Assembly (NCBI RefSeq): GCF_023078275.1 | Contig: NC_062983.1 | Location: forward strand, 3,341,001-3,405,000 | DNA length: 64,000 nucleotides | Reading direction: 5' to 3' | Source of the DNA: Leguminivora glycinivorella | Lineage: Eukaryota > Arthropoda > Insecta > Lepidoptera > Tortricidae | The notes under the pieces: model-generated | What the model saw: the letters and a program-made list of their open reading frames with translations, nothing else | Database searches by the model: none | What the model was told of the DNA's origin: nothing | In this document: positions 49,291 through 60,309 of the stretch, piece by piece | How the letters are laid out: every line of letters begins with the position of its first letter | Position numbering within the stretch: position 1 is the first letter of the stretch | Made by a program: the position numbers and the translations under genes

Positions 49291-49582
49291 TGTAGGCCAA
49301 GCATATGATGGCCGCGAGAGTATGTCGCTGCGAGATAGATGACACCTCTTCTTATAACAGTAGGCCTAGCACATGATGGCCGCGGGAGTATGTCGCCGCG
49401 AGATAGACTACCCGTCCTTATGTCATTAATACAGTTAGAAGAAGACGTGGCATCTATCTCGCGGCGACATACTCTCGCGGCCATCATGTGCTAGGCCTAC
49501 TGTATTAATGACATAAGGACGGGTAGTCTATCTCGCGGCGACATCGACATACTCTCGCGGCCATCATGTACTAGGCCTACTG
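49291..49582. repeat. Cluster of four inverted/direct GCACATGATGGCCGCG modules
   Basis: TAGGCCAAGCATATGATGG and TAGGCCTAGCACATGATGG (plus) are followed by CGCGGCCATCATGTGCTAGG and CGCGGCCATCATGTACTAGG (minus orientation). ATGTCGCCGCGAGATAGA and GACGGGTAGTCTATCTCG are shared. Short traces lie near 24870 and 25466. Confidence 0.8.
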
Positions 49583-49881
49583 ATAAGAAACTTCTCGCAC
49601 TAGCGCGTAAAAATAACACTATCTCTATTGGAAATTAATATTGACTCAATGAAAATTACAACTAGGGAAGAAATCAAATTATTAATTAAATATTTTTTGA
49701 TTTGTTGTTCTTCAAGCAGTCACAATACTATAATACACCGTGTTTTTTTGTTTTCCGTTAAATTCAACACATAGCTAGCTTCATTATCAGGAACCAACCT
49801 GTATATCACTTTTTGTTAAATTCGCAAAAAAATATTTTTCATCATTACATTTTCATACATAATAATATTTTTTTTTTATAC

Positions 49882-50345
49882 TACGTCGGTGGCAAACAAG
49901 TATACGGCCCGCCTGATGTAAAGCGGTCACCGTAACCTATGGACGCCTGCAACTCAAACAGTGTCACATGCGCGTTGCCACCCCATTAGAAACTTGTACA
50001 TTCCCTTTTGCTGTGTTAAGTACACAGTAAAAAGGAGTGTACAAGTTCTAAGGAGGGTTCGGGTTGCCGACGACTCAAAGGACAATAAACGGAACAAGTT
50101 AGTTCCGTAAGTCCTCCCGTCATCAGCACACCGCACCCTCGTTGAGCTCTGGCAGCCTTACTCACCGACAGGAACACAACACTATGAGTAGGGTCTAGTG
50201 CTATTTGGCTGCGGTCTTCTGTAAGGCGGAGGTACTACCCCAGTTGGGCTCTGCTCTAGATTCGAGCGAGACAATATCCGCTGTGCTGTGCCCTACCACA
50301 CAAAGCGGAATATCATTCGCTATGCCCTACCTCCTATTAATTATT
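49882..50345 (-). mobile_element. Retroelement 3' end (GCAAACAAG family), longest copy
   Basis: It starts after a T-rich stretch (an A tail on the minus strand) at ATACTACGTCGGTGGC and is collinear with 41549-41950 through AAGCGGAATATCATTCGC and CCCTACCTCC. The small minus-strand frame 49954-50136 has no domain. Confidence 0.72.
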
Positions 50346-50637
50346 AGTGTGAGAGACCCTTAAGAATAACATTCAAGTTAGTGTCTAAGTTATTGACGGC
50401 ACATGTCAAAACAAATAACATTAGGAATTGCTAAAGGTTGTCACACACGTGTTCAGTAATTATCTTTATTTTTTTAATAACTCGATAACCGTAAGACTTA
50501 AGACGCTAATTTCTTAGAGAAATTAATTGCATTTGATCTAAAGAACCTTCCCTTAAAGTTAACGGAATTCAATAAAAACAGGTTGTATAAATCATAATCT
50601 GAAACAGATATCATACACGAAAGAAAAAACGACAATC

Positions 50638-50716
50638 CCCACTGGTGGCCGAGCCGGGAATCGAACCCAGGTCTTCAGCTTACGCGGCTAACGTCCTTAC
50701 CACTAGACCACCCGCC
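50638..50716 (-). mobile_element. SINE-4 tRNA-like head
   Basis: The minus strand reads GGGTGGTCTAGTGGTAAGGA (A-box), TTAGCCGCGTAAGCTGA (anticodon-like arm with 7-base loop but no T at position 33), and CTGGGTTCGATTCCCGG (B-box), then CCACCAGTGGGGATTGTCG. The SINE body probably continues to about 50500. It is not a functional tRNA. Confidence 0.65.
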
Positions 50717-50854
50717 CGCCAAATCATTGAATGGACATGAACTTTCTACTTTACTGGTCTCTAGTTTCTGCAACTTTAATTTAAACGACCATTAATGGCT
50801 TTTCTACTTCGCAATAGAAGACGTTTAATCTAAAGCTTTCAGTTCTATACTTAA

Positions 50855-52013
50855 GAGGATACGGTAGCGAAAATGCTAAAATGGAAAGGACCCTTTCAAC
50901 TTGGGAATTTTAGTTAAATATACAAGTGTTATTAACTACATTTATTGAAAAAAAAGTGTCCATTAAGAACAACTGAGTCAAAAGATATTTAAAAAAAATC
51001 TTTAAAATCGAGGTTCCGCTCTCGACTCTTTCCTCCTTCACAACTTAATCAGTCGGAACGAAATTTGAGAATCTGAATAACAATGAAATAATCTATGTCG
51101 GACCGTTTAGCTTTTTAACCGCCTTCCAAATCTCAAGGGAAGGGGTTCTCAATTATCTGTATTTTTTTTTTTAATGTTTGTTCCTCGATATCTCCGTCGT
51201 TACTGGACCGATTTTGAAAAAAAATTTTTGATTGAATGTATATGCATACAGATTGGTCCCATTTTTCTCAGAACCCAGTTTTGGTGGTGGGATCCTGGAG
51301 AAATCGAGGGAACTCCTCAAATCTGAAAGGTATATGGTGATTTTTGTGTTTTTAAAGAAACAGCATGCATTTACGTACGGAACAGTGACATTTGGTGCAG
51401 TGGAACTCCTGATGATGGTCAGAATGGAACTCCTCAAATCTGAACGGCACACTTATAGTGACTTTGGTATTTTTATAAGAACAGCATGCACTTACGTCCA
51501 GAACAGTGACATTTGGTGCAGTGGAACTGCTGATGATGGTCAGAACGGAACTCCTCAAATCTGAACGGCACACTTATAGTGAATTTGGTATTTCATTCTC
51601 ATCTGTAAGTACTTCAGAATCATCCAAATTTCAAAATTGGTTCAGAAATGACGGAGATATCGAATAACAAACATTAAAAAATATGCAGACGAATTGATAA
51701 CATAATCCAACATTTGAAAGTATTTATCACCAGAACCCCAAAGGTAGGCGGTTTTTTTTTTAAATATTTGGTTAATTGTTACTAATCTTGAGTATCACAC
51801 CTTTTTTTGCGCCACAACGAAAAAGGCCGTTTTTGAAAATTTTTGATTGGCTCTAGAGTCTTTAAAAAGCAGAATATCAAAAAAATCGAAACGGTCCGAC
51901 ACAGATAAAAATAATAACAATCTGTGTTGAAAAAATCATTGCTCTATCTTCAAAAACCAGGGAGGAAATAGTCGAGAGCGTTTGTATGGAGAATTGACCC
52001 CTACCGTATCGTC
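50855..52013. mobile_element. MITE with TTAA target site, copy 2, carrying a nested repeat
   Basis: GAGGATACGGTAG and CTACCGTATCGTC ends are flanked by TTAA at 50851-50854 and 52014-52017. Removing 51115-51767 restores the order seen in 42819-43332. Confidence 0.85.
51115..51767 (+). repeat. AACCGCCTTCC-type repeat nested in the MITE
   Basis: TTAACCGCCTTCCAAATCTC at the left and CCCCAAAGGTAGGCGGTTTT at the right, with the same ATATCTCCGTCGTTACTGGA block as 47672-48770. Units of the tandem array begin at 51313, 51430 and 51551 (periods 117 and 121 bp). Confidence 0.8.
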
Positions 52014-52177
52014 TTAAATGGCATCCTCAAATTATAACAAAGGGAAGTACCTCTAAAGTTCATTTTGATCTTATTCTTAATTTAAAAGTGGAAAAGTACT
52101 GCCCCAGATTAAACTTGCTCGCGTTAGAAAGAGACAAAAAGTATTATATAATACATAGCATATCATATCAATACATA

Positions 52178-52277
52178 TATCAATATATATTTAAGTATGT
52201 ATATCGTCACTTAGCACCCATAGTACGCTTTTCTTAGTTTGGGGCTAGGTTGATCTGTGTAAGGTGTCCCCAATATA
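52178..52277 (+). mobile_element. SINE-1 fragment (3' part)
   Basis: TTAAGTATGTATATCGTCAC, TTAGCACCCATAGTACGC and GTGTAAGGTGTCCCCAATAT. Confidence 0.8.
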
Positions 52278-52278
52278 T

Positions 52279-52449
52279 ACCTATACTATTAATGGGAAAG
52301 AGTGTGTCTGTTTGTTTGTCCGTCTTTCACGGCAAAACGGAGCGACAAATTGACGTGATTTTTTAAGTGGAGATAGTTGAAGGGATGGAGAGTGACATAG
52401 GCTACTTTTTGTCTCTTTCTAACGCGAGCGAAGCCGCGGCAAAAGCTAG
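52279..52449 (-). repeat. GTTAGAAAGAGACAAAAAGT-family repeat, full copy
   Basis: The minus strand runs ACTAGCTTTTGCCGCGGC to CACTCTTTCCCATTAATAGT. A short trace of the same family lies at 52110-52140. Confidence 0.8.
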
Positions 52450-52772
52450 TGTACTATAAAAGTATATAGTAGGTAATACTTATGAGTAGATAATTTAGCC
52501 ATCAAGCCAACAAGCCGACCTAATTAATTTGCTCGTCAGTGTACGCTGCAATACGTTTGCATTGCACATCCACGCACTAGCTAACGTCATTACTATCGCT
52601 AACCTAACATAGGAGTAATACATATTTTTACACTGAGAGAAAAAACAAACAGTTTTCATGTTCGTTCAACAAGTTTTTTGGTTAAAATAGCGCCTACGTG
52701 CTCTTTGGTTCAAAGTGTTCAAACAACAAGTTAGATTTTGTTAAGTGTAACTATAGTGCATTCTAAAAGTTA
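52450..52772. other. No gene recognised
   Basis: Unassigned non-coding DNA. Confidence 0.45.
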
Positions 52773-53710
52773 CTCGTCAATCAATCAATCAATCATTTAT
52801 TTGCAAGAATACTTAATTGTAGTTACAGGTTGTTCTTGTAAGAATTTTCAGTCACAGTATTCTATCGTGGTTAAACGATGTGCAAATATTAAAAAAAACA
52901 AAAAAGCTACTAATACATAACATTAGGATTACATTAGAAAATTATCATTATTATTTATTACGGTACATTGAATATAATTTAACTTGAATTAGACATTGAT
53001 TACCTACTTATTAATATTATTATGTTCAATATATTCCTTTACACTATAAAAGCATTGTTCTAACAGAAAACTTCTCATTTTCTTCCGAAAATCAGTTGTT
53101 TTTAAACATCTTATATCATTGGGAGCATTATTATACAGTAGAATACACATATTATATGCATTATTTTTGTATATAGCCGTGTTGCATCTTGGCTGATATA
53201 TCAGGTTTTGATATTGAGATCTCTGCGTTCCTGAGAAGAACTCTGATCTCATTTTAAATATGTCTGGCCGATCTCTTACAAATAGGCATGCTTTTAAAAT
53301 ATACATACTAGTTAATGGCAATATTTTTAATTCCTTAAAAAGTGGTCGGCAACTGTCTAAGATTACCCATGCGCCAAGTATTGCACGGATGCGTTTTTTT
53401 TGTTGCAGTAGGGCTCTTTCGGCATCAACAGAATTACCCCAAAGTAGCAAACCATAATTGAGCACCGAGGACACATAGCCATGTTAGGCTGTGAGCGCCG
53501 CTGCAGTATTCACAGTATCTTTAAGTTTTCTCAGAGCAAATACGAATCTATCTATTCTGCTGCAGACATAATCGATATGTTTTTTCCAATTAAGGTGCTG
53601 GTCAATATATAATCCCAAAAACTTAATATGTTCACAATTTGATATACAATGGCTATTATAATTAATATTTAATTGCAATGGATTACTGTTATAGTTTGTC
53701 CGAGACACGG
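52773..53710 (-). mobile_element. 5'-truncated LINE (Jockey/CR1 superfamily)
   Basis: The minus-strand 3' end GCAAATAAATGATTGATTGA has a (TTGA)n tail. The coding part is described separately. Its 5' edge abuts an opposite-strand LINE tail. Confidence 0.8.
53004..53708 (-). pseudogene. LINE reverse transcriptase C-terminal region with one stop
   Basis: A single frame of 235 codons. It starts after the catalytic YADD region with IKFLGLYIDQHLNWKKHID (thumb), then a TAA stop at 53484-53486, then SSVLNYGLLLWGNS, KACLFVRDRP and a C-terminus FRKKMRSFLLEQCFYSV. This is the standard end of Jockey/CR1-type ORF2 proteins. The polymerase core and the endonuclease are missing. Confidence 0.8.
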
Positions 53711-54325
53711 CAGCTCAGCAGCATTTCGTAGCAGTTTTCGATATTCTGCTACGAAGTGCTGGAATAATATACGCAACTCCAATGGTCTTAGCTCATTTAA
53801 GCGTAAACTAAAAAAACATCTTTTAACCCTGCAGCTGTCGTGATCTCTACGAAGTGTGAGCCGTGTGAGTGTTACGGATCGTGGTGTTTGTTAGTTTATG
53901 TTGTATGTTTATGTATCGTTTTACCCCCCCCCCCCCCCCACTCCGCTCTTCCCCCCCCCATATTTCATTTTATCTCATTTTCTTCCCCTCGCTACTCCTG
54001 CTATATTTTTTGTCTCGTTTTAATAGTACAAATATATTTTTCTATTGACTTTTTGTTATGGTTTTAGTGTGAATATCTCTAAATGTTATCTTACTGTACT
54101 GTACCCTCACTTATTGTGTTACACTATCGACCGACCCTGGGCCCCACGGAAGACCAGCGCTGTGGCACCATCTGTGCCTGAGCATATGCTGAGTGGTGTC
54201 CTTTTGCGACCACTATATCAAACATTATGTATTTACATGTTGTGTTTATGTACTCTAGTATATAAGTAACCTTCTGGTCGTAATAAACGTATTTTCTTTC
54301 TTCTTTCTTTCTTTCTTATATGAAT
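53711..54325 (+). mobile_element. LINE 3' end (ACCAGCGCTG family) with TTTC tail
   Basis: A short coding remnant precedes a 3' UTR with a C homopolymer (about 53922-53938), CACGGAAGACCAGCGCTGTG, GAGCATATGCTGAGTGG, and AATAAACGTATTTTC followed by TTTCTTTCTTTC. It is the longest member of its family here. Confidence 0.7.
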
Positions 54326-54934
54326 GAAATTGAATAAAAAATGTCTTTTCTATATTTAAATTTAAATTATTACAGATTGTGCAATTATTTATGTCAGCTA
54401 ATGTATCATTTATAATATATTATTCTCGTATCACAGAGAACCTCCTATAGAGTGGCAGTCTTGTATATTTGGTTCGCGATACGAGTCACCAGTGTTTGGG
54501 GTGCGAGGAGCGGGCGGGGAATGTGTTAAGCGCGCTGTGATTGGCCGTTTCAAGGACGGCGGGCAGTCGCGCCAGATGAAAAGGGACAGAAGTATGACTG
54601 TCCCTCTACTGACGCGTAAGTGGCCAATGTAAGTTGACCTATGCCGGCTCTGAATAAATTATAAATATGACTTATTTGTGGAATGTAATGCCGTCTGTTT
54701 TTAAATTTGAGCTTCTTGTTACCTTTCCACACCATTTCACACTACAGGTGGACATCTTTAAGGCATCAAAATACCCTTTTCCAATTTTTTTGTGCGAAAA
54801 ACACGCGCTGCTTTCGGGTCTGTTACTTGGTCGATACTGATCGGGCACGGCGAGCGCCCGCGCTTATATCAGTGCAAATACTAGGAAGGCTGGCAACCGC
54901 GAGTCGTCTTGTAATAGATGTCTATAGGGGTTGG
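54326..54934. other. No gene recognised
   Basis: 54440-54640 is GC-richer and looks like an old repeat but has no second copy here. Confidence 0.4.
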
Positions 54935-55015
54935 TCTGTGTCTCGTATTCATGAATATTATCTCCCTTTATCAATATTGTAGTGTCATCAGCGAATAATA
55001 TGCATTTGTGGTCAT
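54935..55015 (-). pseudogene. Tiny LINE reverse transcriptase fragment
   Basis: The minus strand translates to SNDHKCILFADDTTILIKGD, the FADD catalytic block of a Jockey/CR1-like reverse transcriptase. About 25 residues remain. Confidence 0.65.
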
Positions 55016-55254
55016 TTGAATCAACAAGTCGCTTGTATAAAAGCAACATGACACATATTGTTTTAAACATACGTTTGGCTGATTCAATCAAATATCCTTT
55101 AACAAGTTTGACCTTGTTGTTCGAACAAATTTGACTTGCCTATTTCGACCTATTCCATTTAGTAATACTTTTGTTTCAAATGGATAAACCTGCAACAAGT
55201 TGAACTTGTTAAACTCACAATGCAAATTTCTCCCAGCGTATTGGTTTAGCCTCA

Positions 55255-55605
55255 GCCATACCATAGATTAAATATAAAAAGATCATACCATCACTTTAAA
55301 ATACGACCGCCTTAGAACGCGCGTACACTACACCACACATAGATGGCGCCACAAAAAAAATGTCTTGTAGCTTTCGATTTTTACTTGTAGATGGCGTTAA
55401 GAGTCACATTTGACATAGATTTATGGCTCGAAAGTGACACTTAACGCCAACCTACATGATTGCTGTATGAGTGAGATAGATAGACTGTATGAGTGAGGTA
55501 GGGATAGGATAACATGTCGATAGTCGCGTTCTTGACAGGCGGTATGTATGGCGTAATCGAGAGCGGCACTTTCAGCGGGGAGCAGGAGTGCCCATACGTA
55601 CGATA
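55255..55605. repeat. Two linked repeats (TTAACGCC family and inverse of 4255-4410)
   Basis: 55255-55470 (AAAAAGATCATACCATC, AAAATACGACCGCC, CGAAAGTGACACTTAACGCC) recurs inverted and rearranged at 59951-60133. 55480-55605 (GTATGAGTGAGGTAGG, AGTCGCGTTCTTGACAGGC, GAGAGCGGCACTTTCAGCGG) is the inverse of 4255-4410. Confidence 0.6.
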
Positions 55606-55935
55606 GTACCTACTCTTTATTATACAGCGCTTTCGATTTTACACTTCTTTCGTTAAAAAACGCAAATCGCCCTCACTCGCGGCATTATCATGAATAGGTA
55701 CTCGTCCGCTCTGTCCTGCACTCTCTGGTTCTGTAAATAATTTTAATGGCTGCCGAATATTTAGGTTCTAACTACCACAGATTCAACCCTATATCTAGCT
55801 TTTAGAGCCCGTTTTGGCTGGTTTGGCTTATGTCAATTTATGGAGTAGGTCAGTTGAAAGCTACAGGGTTAAACAGCTAACAGCGTCACTTCTGTATTAG
55901 GTTAGGGCAGATTTGAACGTTGAAATTCATAGGTA

Positions 55936-56075
55936 CAGTCAACCAGTTGGAATTGGAACCCTAGGCCACTGTAGAACTATGTCATAGTGACGTTATAAAT
56001 CAGGTTGTAAGAAATCACTTACTGCTTGTCATTTTGACATGGTTGCAGAGTGGCCTAGTTCCAATTGGTTGACTA
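55936..56075. mobile_element. 140 bp hairpin MITE at a TA site
   Basis: CAGTCAACCAGTTGG and CCAATTGGTTGACTA are inverted and flanked by TA at 55934-55935 and 56076-56077. The inner arms also pair (ACTATGTCATAGTGACG and TGTCATTTTGACATGG). It is Tc1/mariner-like by target. A partial copy lies at 10620-10722. Confidence 0.75.
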
Positions 56076-56365
56076 TACATACCTATATAAGGGACTTGAC
56101 TGTAGTTAAAATAAAATATTTTATACCATGCACGAAATAAAGCATCAGATAATTATAAGAAAAACATGGACAGAAGTTATTTTGAACTCTAATTTATATT
56201 TAATAAGTCAGGTAGAAATATATAAAGTAACTAAGTTGACCGCGACGTCACTCAATTCGATTTCATATAAATTTCACAGTAACGAGTCGTTCAAATTCGT
56301 CTTGACAGTTCTTAAAAGGAAGCTGATTTGTGATCATGTTTCGCTTTCATTCGGAAGTACGAAGC

Positions 56366-56465
56366 CAAATGCACAAACGCTATAGATAATATCGTTATTG
56401 TAGCTAAGTAGCTATCCTACCGCTTTTCCGTATTGGCGCGACAGAGCGGTCATAAGCATATCAAA
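56366..56465 (-). mobile_element. MITE fragment (CGACAGAGC family)
   Basis: AATGCACAAACGCTATAG, TATTGGCGCGACAGAGCGG; a diverged member. Confidence 0.5.
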
Positions 56466-56480
56466 TATATTTTCAGTAAA

Positions 56481-56658
56481 CTCAGATCACCTGCATTTGG
56501 TCATAGTTATCATTAGGTGAACAGATTAAACGAAAACATTAGCTCGAATTTGACAATTACATTAAGGTAAATAATAGTTATTTGTTATAAATACAATTTT
56601 GCCCCCTTGTATAACAAATAACTATTATAGTTTACCTAATTCAGCCAGGTGATCTGAG
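56481..56658. repeat. Two nested hairpins
   Basis: The outer arms CTCAGATCACCTG (56481-56493) and CAGGTGATCTGAG (56646-56658) are perfect. The inner arms GGTAAATAATAGTTATTTG (56566) and CAAATAACTATTATAGTTTACC (56615) enclose TTGCCCCCTTG, linking it to the 6645-7079 family. Confidence 0.75.
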
Positions 56659-58136
56659 CTGGGTGAACAGTCGATTACAGGGTTTCGCCTGATCGGCGTC
56701 TGGCGTCAACAAGTCGTGAACGATTGTCATTTTGGTTATGCCGGCAGAAATGTATTGCAACACCCAAAAAAACTCTAGTAAAGATACTGGTGTACAAAAC
56801 ATCAAATAATATTAACTTTGAAAGTGGCGGAATACTTGTCACAACATAGTTTAGACAACTTGTCCAATGTCGACCCTTATAATATTAGTACAATAATAAC
56901 AACTGACATAACTCTTACCATTATTGATATGTGACCCGCAAGTTTCAACAATACTGTTTAGTTCTTAATTATATCTGTCATGTACGAGAGATTGGGCGGA
57001 AATTGCTTGGACGAGGGTCTCGGGCGAGTACTAAAGTTTATCGGATATATCAAGCTAAAGTAGACGTTAATATGAGAGAAACAAGCTTAGAAATAGAAAA
57101 ATTGCTGAAAAATATGATTCTAGTTATAGGTACTTGTTTCCTAATATTATACCTACTCGTAATATTAATATCGCAGACATATAAATGGACATTACCTACC
57201 TTAGGGGAAGGTTGCGATCATTGGACCGCCGCTTTGATTGGACCACTTAAATATTTCAAAATCCAATCGTGCTAGACGGCATCCATTAAGGTACAAGGTG
57301 ACCTTGGGCCACCCTGTAATCTCAGTCGCGCCTCGCTTCCCGGAAAAGAGTGACGCGTCCAAGTGTGTTTCGAGCGCTGTTGAAGTTAAATTACGCGAAG
57401 GAATAAAATCACAAAAAAAGTATAAATACATTCGCATTTGAATTTGTGTGTTGACGTATACCATCCTAATGCTTAAACATTTTATTAATGAGCAAATTTA
57501 AAATAACTGTTTTCAGCCATTTTTTTCTCTGTTTTGTAATATTTTTATTTATGATGAACTGTGGGTTCTATCATCGGACCGGTTCAATCATGGCAACTTT
57601 TTTTAGAATTTTTAATACTTCACCCGTACGCAAATAGACAATATGTAAGAAAAAAACTATATAGAGGTATTATATGAAAATAATATATATATATATATAT
57701 ATTTTAATTGCAAAATTTGAAAAAAAAAAATTCATTAAAAAAATTTTTTTTCTCGATTTACATATAAGTTTCCTTTATTGGACCATTGGTCTAAATTTCC
57801 TAAGTCCATTGATGGCGACTTTGTGGTCCAATGAAGGCGACTCTGGTCCAAAGAAGGCAACAGCTTATGAAAACCTGTTCACGATTTTTCTCTAAAAACT
57901 TATTTTACTTTTTTTTCAGTTCGGAACACGTTACTTGACGGAATCATTGAATTTCCTCACGATCACTCTATTCTTAAATAGAAACCGCAATAAAATCCGT
58001 TCAGTAGTTTTTGAGTTTTACGCGAAGTCGCGAACACACAGACACATAGACAGACACGGGGACTTTATTTTATCAATTGTAGTGATACGGTGGTGATTAT
58101 TAATAGACGGCGAGTGAATTTTGAATGTATGAAGCT
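56659..58136. other. No gene recognised
   Basis: Long non-coding stretch. The 114-codon frame at 56931-57275 has one hydrophobic segment (LVIGTCFLILYLLVILI) but no family signature and starts in repeat-like DNA; I leave it uncalled. 57674-57720 is AT microsatellite. Confidence 0.4.
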
Positions 58137-58570
58137 TGTTAATAGTTATTTGTTTTACAAGGGGGCAAAGTAGTTGTTTAACCGCACGTGCCAATATTGA
58201 TACCTGAGCAAGCGAAAGATTCCAATATTGAACCGCGAGCGTAGCGAGTGGTTCAAAAAGTGGAATCTTGAGCGTTGCGAGGGTATCAAGGCACGAAGGT
58301 TAAACAAACTTTGCCACCGAGTGAAACACAACATTTTTCACCACACCAACACGAACAAAATACTGACTACAAAACATCAGAATAAATCAAATCCATCAAT
58401 TTATTGATTCAAAATCATCATTTATAAGCAAAATCTAGCAGCCAGATTAAGACATCGAGTTAAAATTTGTATGAAATTACTTTGCCCCCTTGTGGATAAA
58501 ATACAATTTTGCTATCTGTTTTCGAATAACAAAGAAAGCCTTTACCAGTTGGTGTGGTGAAAAAGCTTTT
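58137..58570 (-). repeat. Diverged relative of the CCCCTCACTAGCTCGG repeat
   Basis: TTATTTGTTTTACAAGGGGG at the left and CACACCAAC/GTTGGTGTGGTGAAAA motifs; GAACCGCGAGCGTAGCGAGTG parallels the internal hairpin of 6645-7079. The segment 58470-58570 recurs inverted at 63828-63930. Confidence 0.55.
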
Positions 58571-59139
58571 ATTTAACTAGCAATGTATGTATGTTCGGGT
58601 GAAATCTTGCAACTCAATTTTCAATCAGATATCTTTAACCGATTGAGCTAAAATTTTGCACATATGTAAATTACGTGACAATGCAATATATATTATGGTA
58701 CTAAGAAGCTGGTCTGGTGAAGGAGCAGAATGGTGGCCATAGGAAATCTGTAATGAAATGTCGTATCCAGCGTATCCTCGTCGAGTAAGGGGTTTTTAGA
58801 AACGTCTCGGAGAGCAGTAGGCAGATGACTGTGGAAAGAAAAGTACAGTCTGCGATAAATGCTTGCGCCAACAATGTTTTTTTTTGCGAAAAAACTTATT
58901 TAGTCCTCAACCCTAAATCAAAATTAAAACTTTTTAAAATTATTTTTTCTTGATTTTTTGCCCGCAGAGCTGAATTATAATCCAGGGCCGAATCTAACAA
59001 AGTTATCAAGACTTGCAAATCATCAAAACTTCCTTGAATTAAGAGAAATCGCTGGAGGTTTAAAGCCATCTGACATTTTGCATTTCTACTTCAAGAACGG
59101 TGTTACACCGTGTTGACTTGTTTTCAACCGATGGACTAA
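58571..59139. other. No gene recognised
   Basis: Unassigned non-coding DNA. Confidence 0.4.
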
Positions 59140-59882
59140 GAGCCCAGGGCCGCCAGACCTTCCTCAAATTCTTAAGGATGAAACGTTGGGACAATGTAGA
59201 GTTCGTATCGACGTGTAATGTCTGCATATTACGGTTCGGCCAGTCTGTCATTTTTTAACCGTCGCCTCATATCTCTCAAGAAGGACGGTTATCAAGTCGT
59301 CTGTATGTTTTTTTTTTTATGTTTGTTCCTCGATATCTCCGTCGTTACTGCACCGATACGCATAAAGCCTTTCTACATAATCCAACATTCGCAAGTAGCT
59401 TTCACCAGAACCCGAAAGGCGACGGTTTTTTTTTCGTAAAAATTATTTCTAATAAGTTTTTTTTTAAATACACTTACTTTCCTTATATTCTCAAGGCTAA
59501 TTTTTATAAATAATATGTGTTAGAAAATACTGTTAGAAATTGATAATCATCATTTCCTTACCATTTGCGCCGGCCGTAGCTTGAGAAATAAGGGTAAGTT
59601 AGACTGACTTTCAAGCGTCTGGTAAAAATTACGGCCGGCGAAAATGGTCTGGAAATGATGATTATCCAATTCTTACAGTCTTTTCTATTACATATATAAA
59701 AATCAGCCTTGAGAGTTCAAGGAAAATTAGTGTTTTAAAAAAAACCTTATAGCAAAAAAATGGCCGCGGGCCGAACTAGGTACTATGCAGACATTAAACG
59801 TCGATACGAACTCTAAATTGTCCCAAAGTTTCATCCTTGAGAATTTGAGGAACGTCTGGCGGCTCTGGGCTTTTAGTCCAGA
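59140..59882. mobile_element. Long foldback interrupted in one arm
   Basis: The left arm (TGGACTAAGAGCCCAGGGCC, ATGAAACGTTGGGACAATG, AGTTCGTATCGACGTGTAAT, then 59446-59578) pairs with the right arm 59632-59882 (ATTAAACGTCGATACGAACT, CTCTGGGCTTTTAGTCC). The central loop lies between two CGCCGGCCGTA/TACGGCCGGCG edges. The left arm contains the insert 59255-59445. Confidence 0.8.
59255..59445 (+). repeat. Short AACCGTCGCC-type repeat
   Basis: TTTTAACCGTCGCC and AAAGGCGACGGTTTTTT are inverted ends. It contains CTCGATATCTCCGTCGTTAC and CTACATAATCCAACATTCGC, and is an internally deleted relative of 47672-48770. Confidence 0.75.
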
Positions 59883-59950
59883 AGTGAAATGCATAAACGC
59901 TCACGATATTACCTCTTCTGTAGAGAGAGAGAGAGAGAGAGAGAAAGAGA

Positions 59951-60133
59951 ACAGGCGTTGTGTCACTTTCGTCATAAATTTATAGCTCGAAAGTGACACT
60001 TAACGCCAATCTACAAGTAAGCGATGGCAACAAGGCATGTTTAACTAGTGGCGTCATCTACATTTAGCACGTCTTTAGGCGGTCGCATTTTAATGTATGG
60101 GATGGTATAATCTTCTTATTTAATCTATGGTTT
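59951..60133 (-). repeat. TTAACGCC-family repeat, inverse copy
   Basis: CGAAAGTGACACTTAACGCC, TAGTGGCGTCATCTACATT, TAGGCGGTCGCATTTTAATG and GATGGTATAATCTTC mirror 55255-55470. A (GA)n run lies just upstream (59922-59945). Confidence 0.6.
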
Positions 60134-60309
60134 GTCTCAAGTTTCCTGCTTTAAGTTTAAACGCAAATGGGTTTGTTGTGTATCGTACTTTTGCATTCAT
60201 GAGACGACATGAGTTGTGGTAGCGGAATCTCTTTTGCAAGATTATAGTTTCTTAGTAAGAATATTGCTTCTTTAATATTTAATTGAAGGAAGACGTAGTT
60301 TTATGAAAC

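Noticed and set aside
49046..49342. 98-codon frame that looks gene-like
   Set aside because: It starts in unassigned DNA and runs into the palindromic repeat cluster at 49291; no recognisable family.
50638..50716. Functional tRNA gene on the minus strand
   Set aside because: A- and B-boxes are present, but the anticodon-like loop lacks the T at position 33 and a SINE body follows.
56931..57275. Small membrane protein gene
   Set aside because: One hydrophobic stretch only, no family signature, no start context or splice evidence.
57674..57895. 73-codon frame with IYIYIYI
   Set aside because: Begins in an AT microsatellite and is low complexity.
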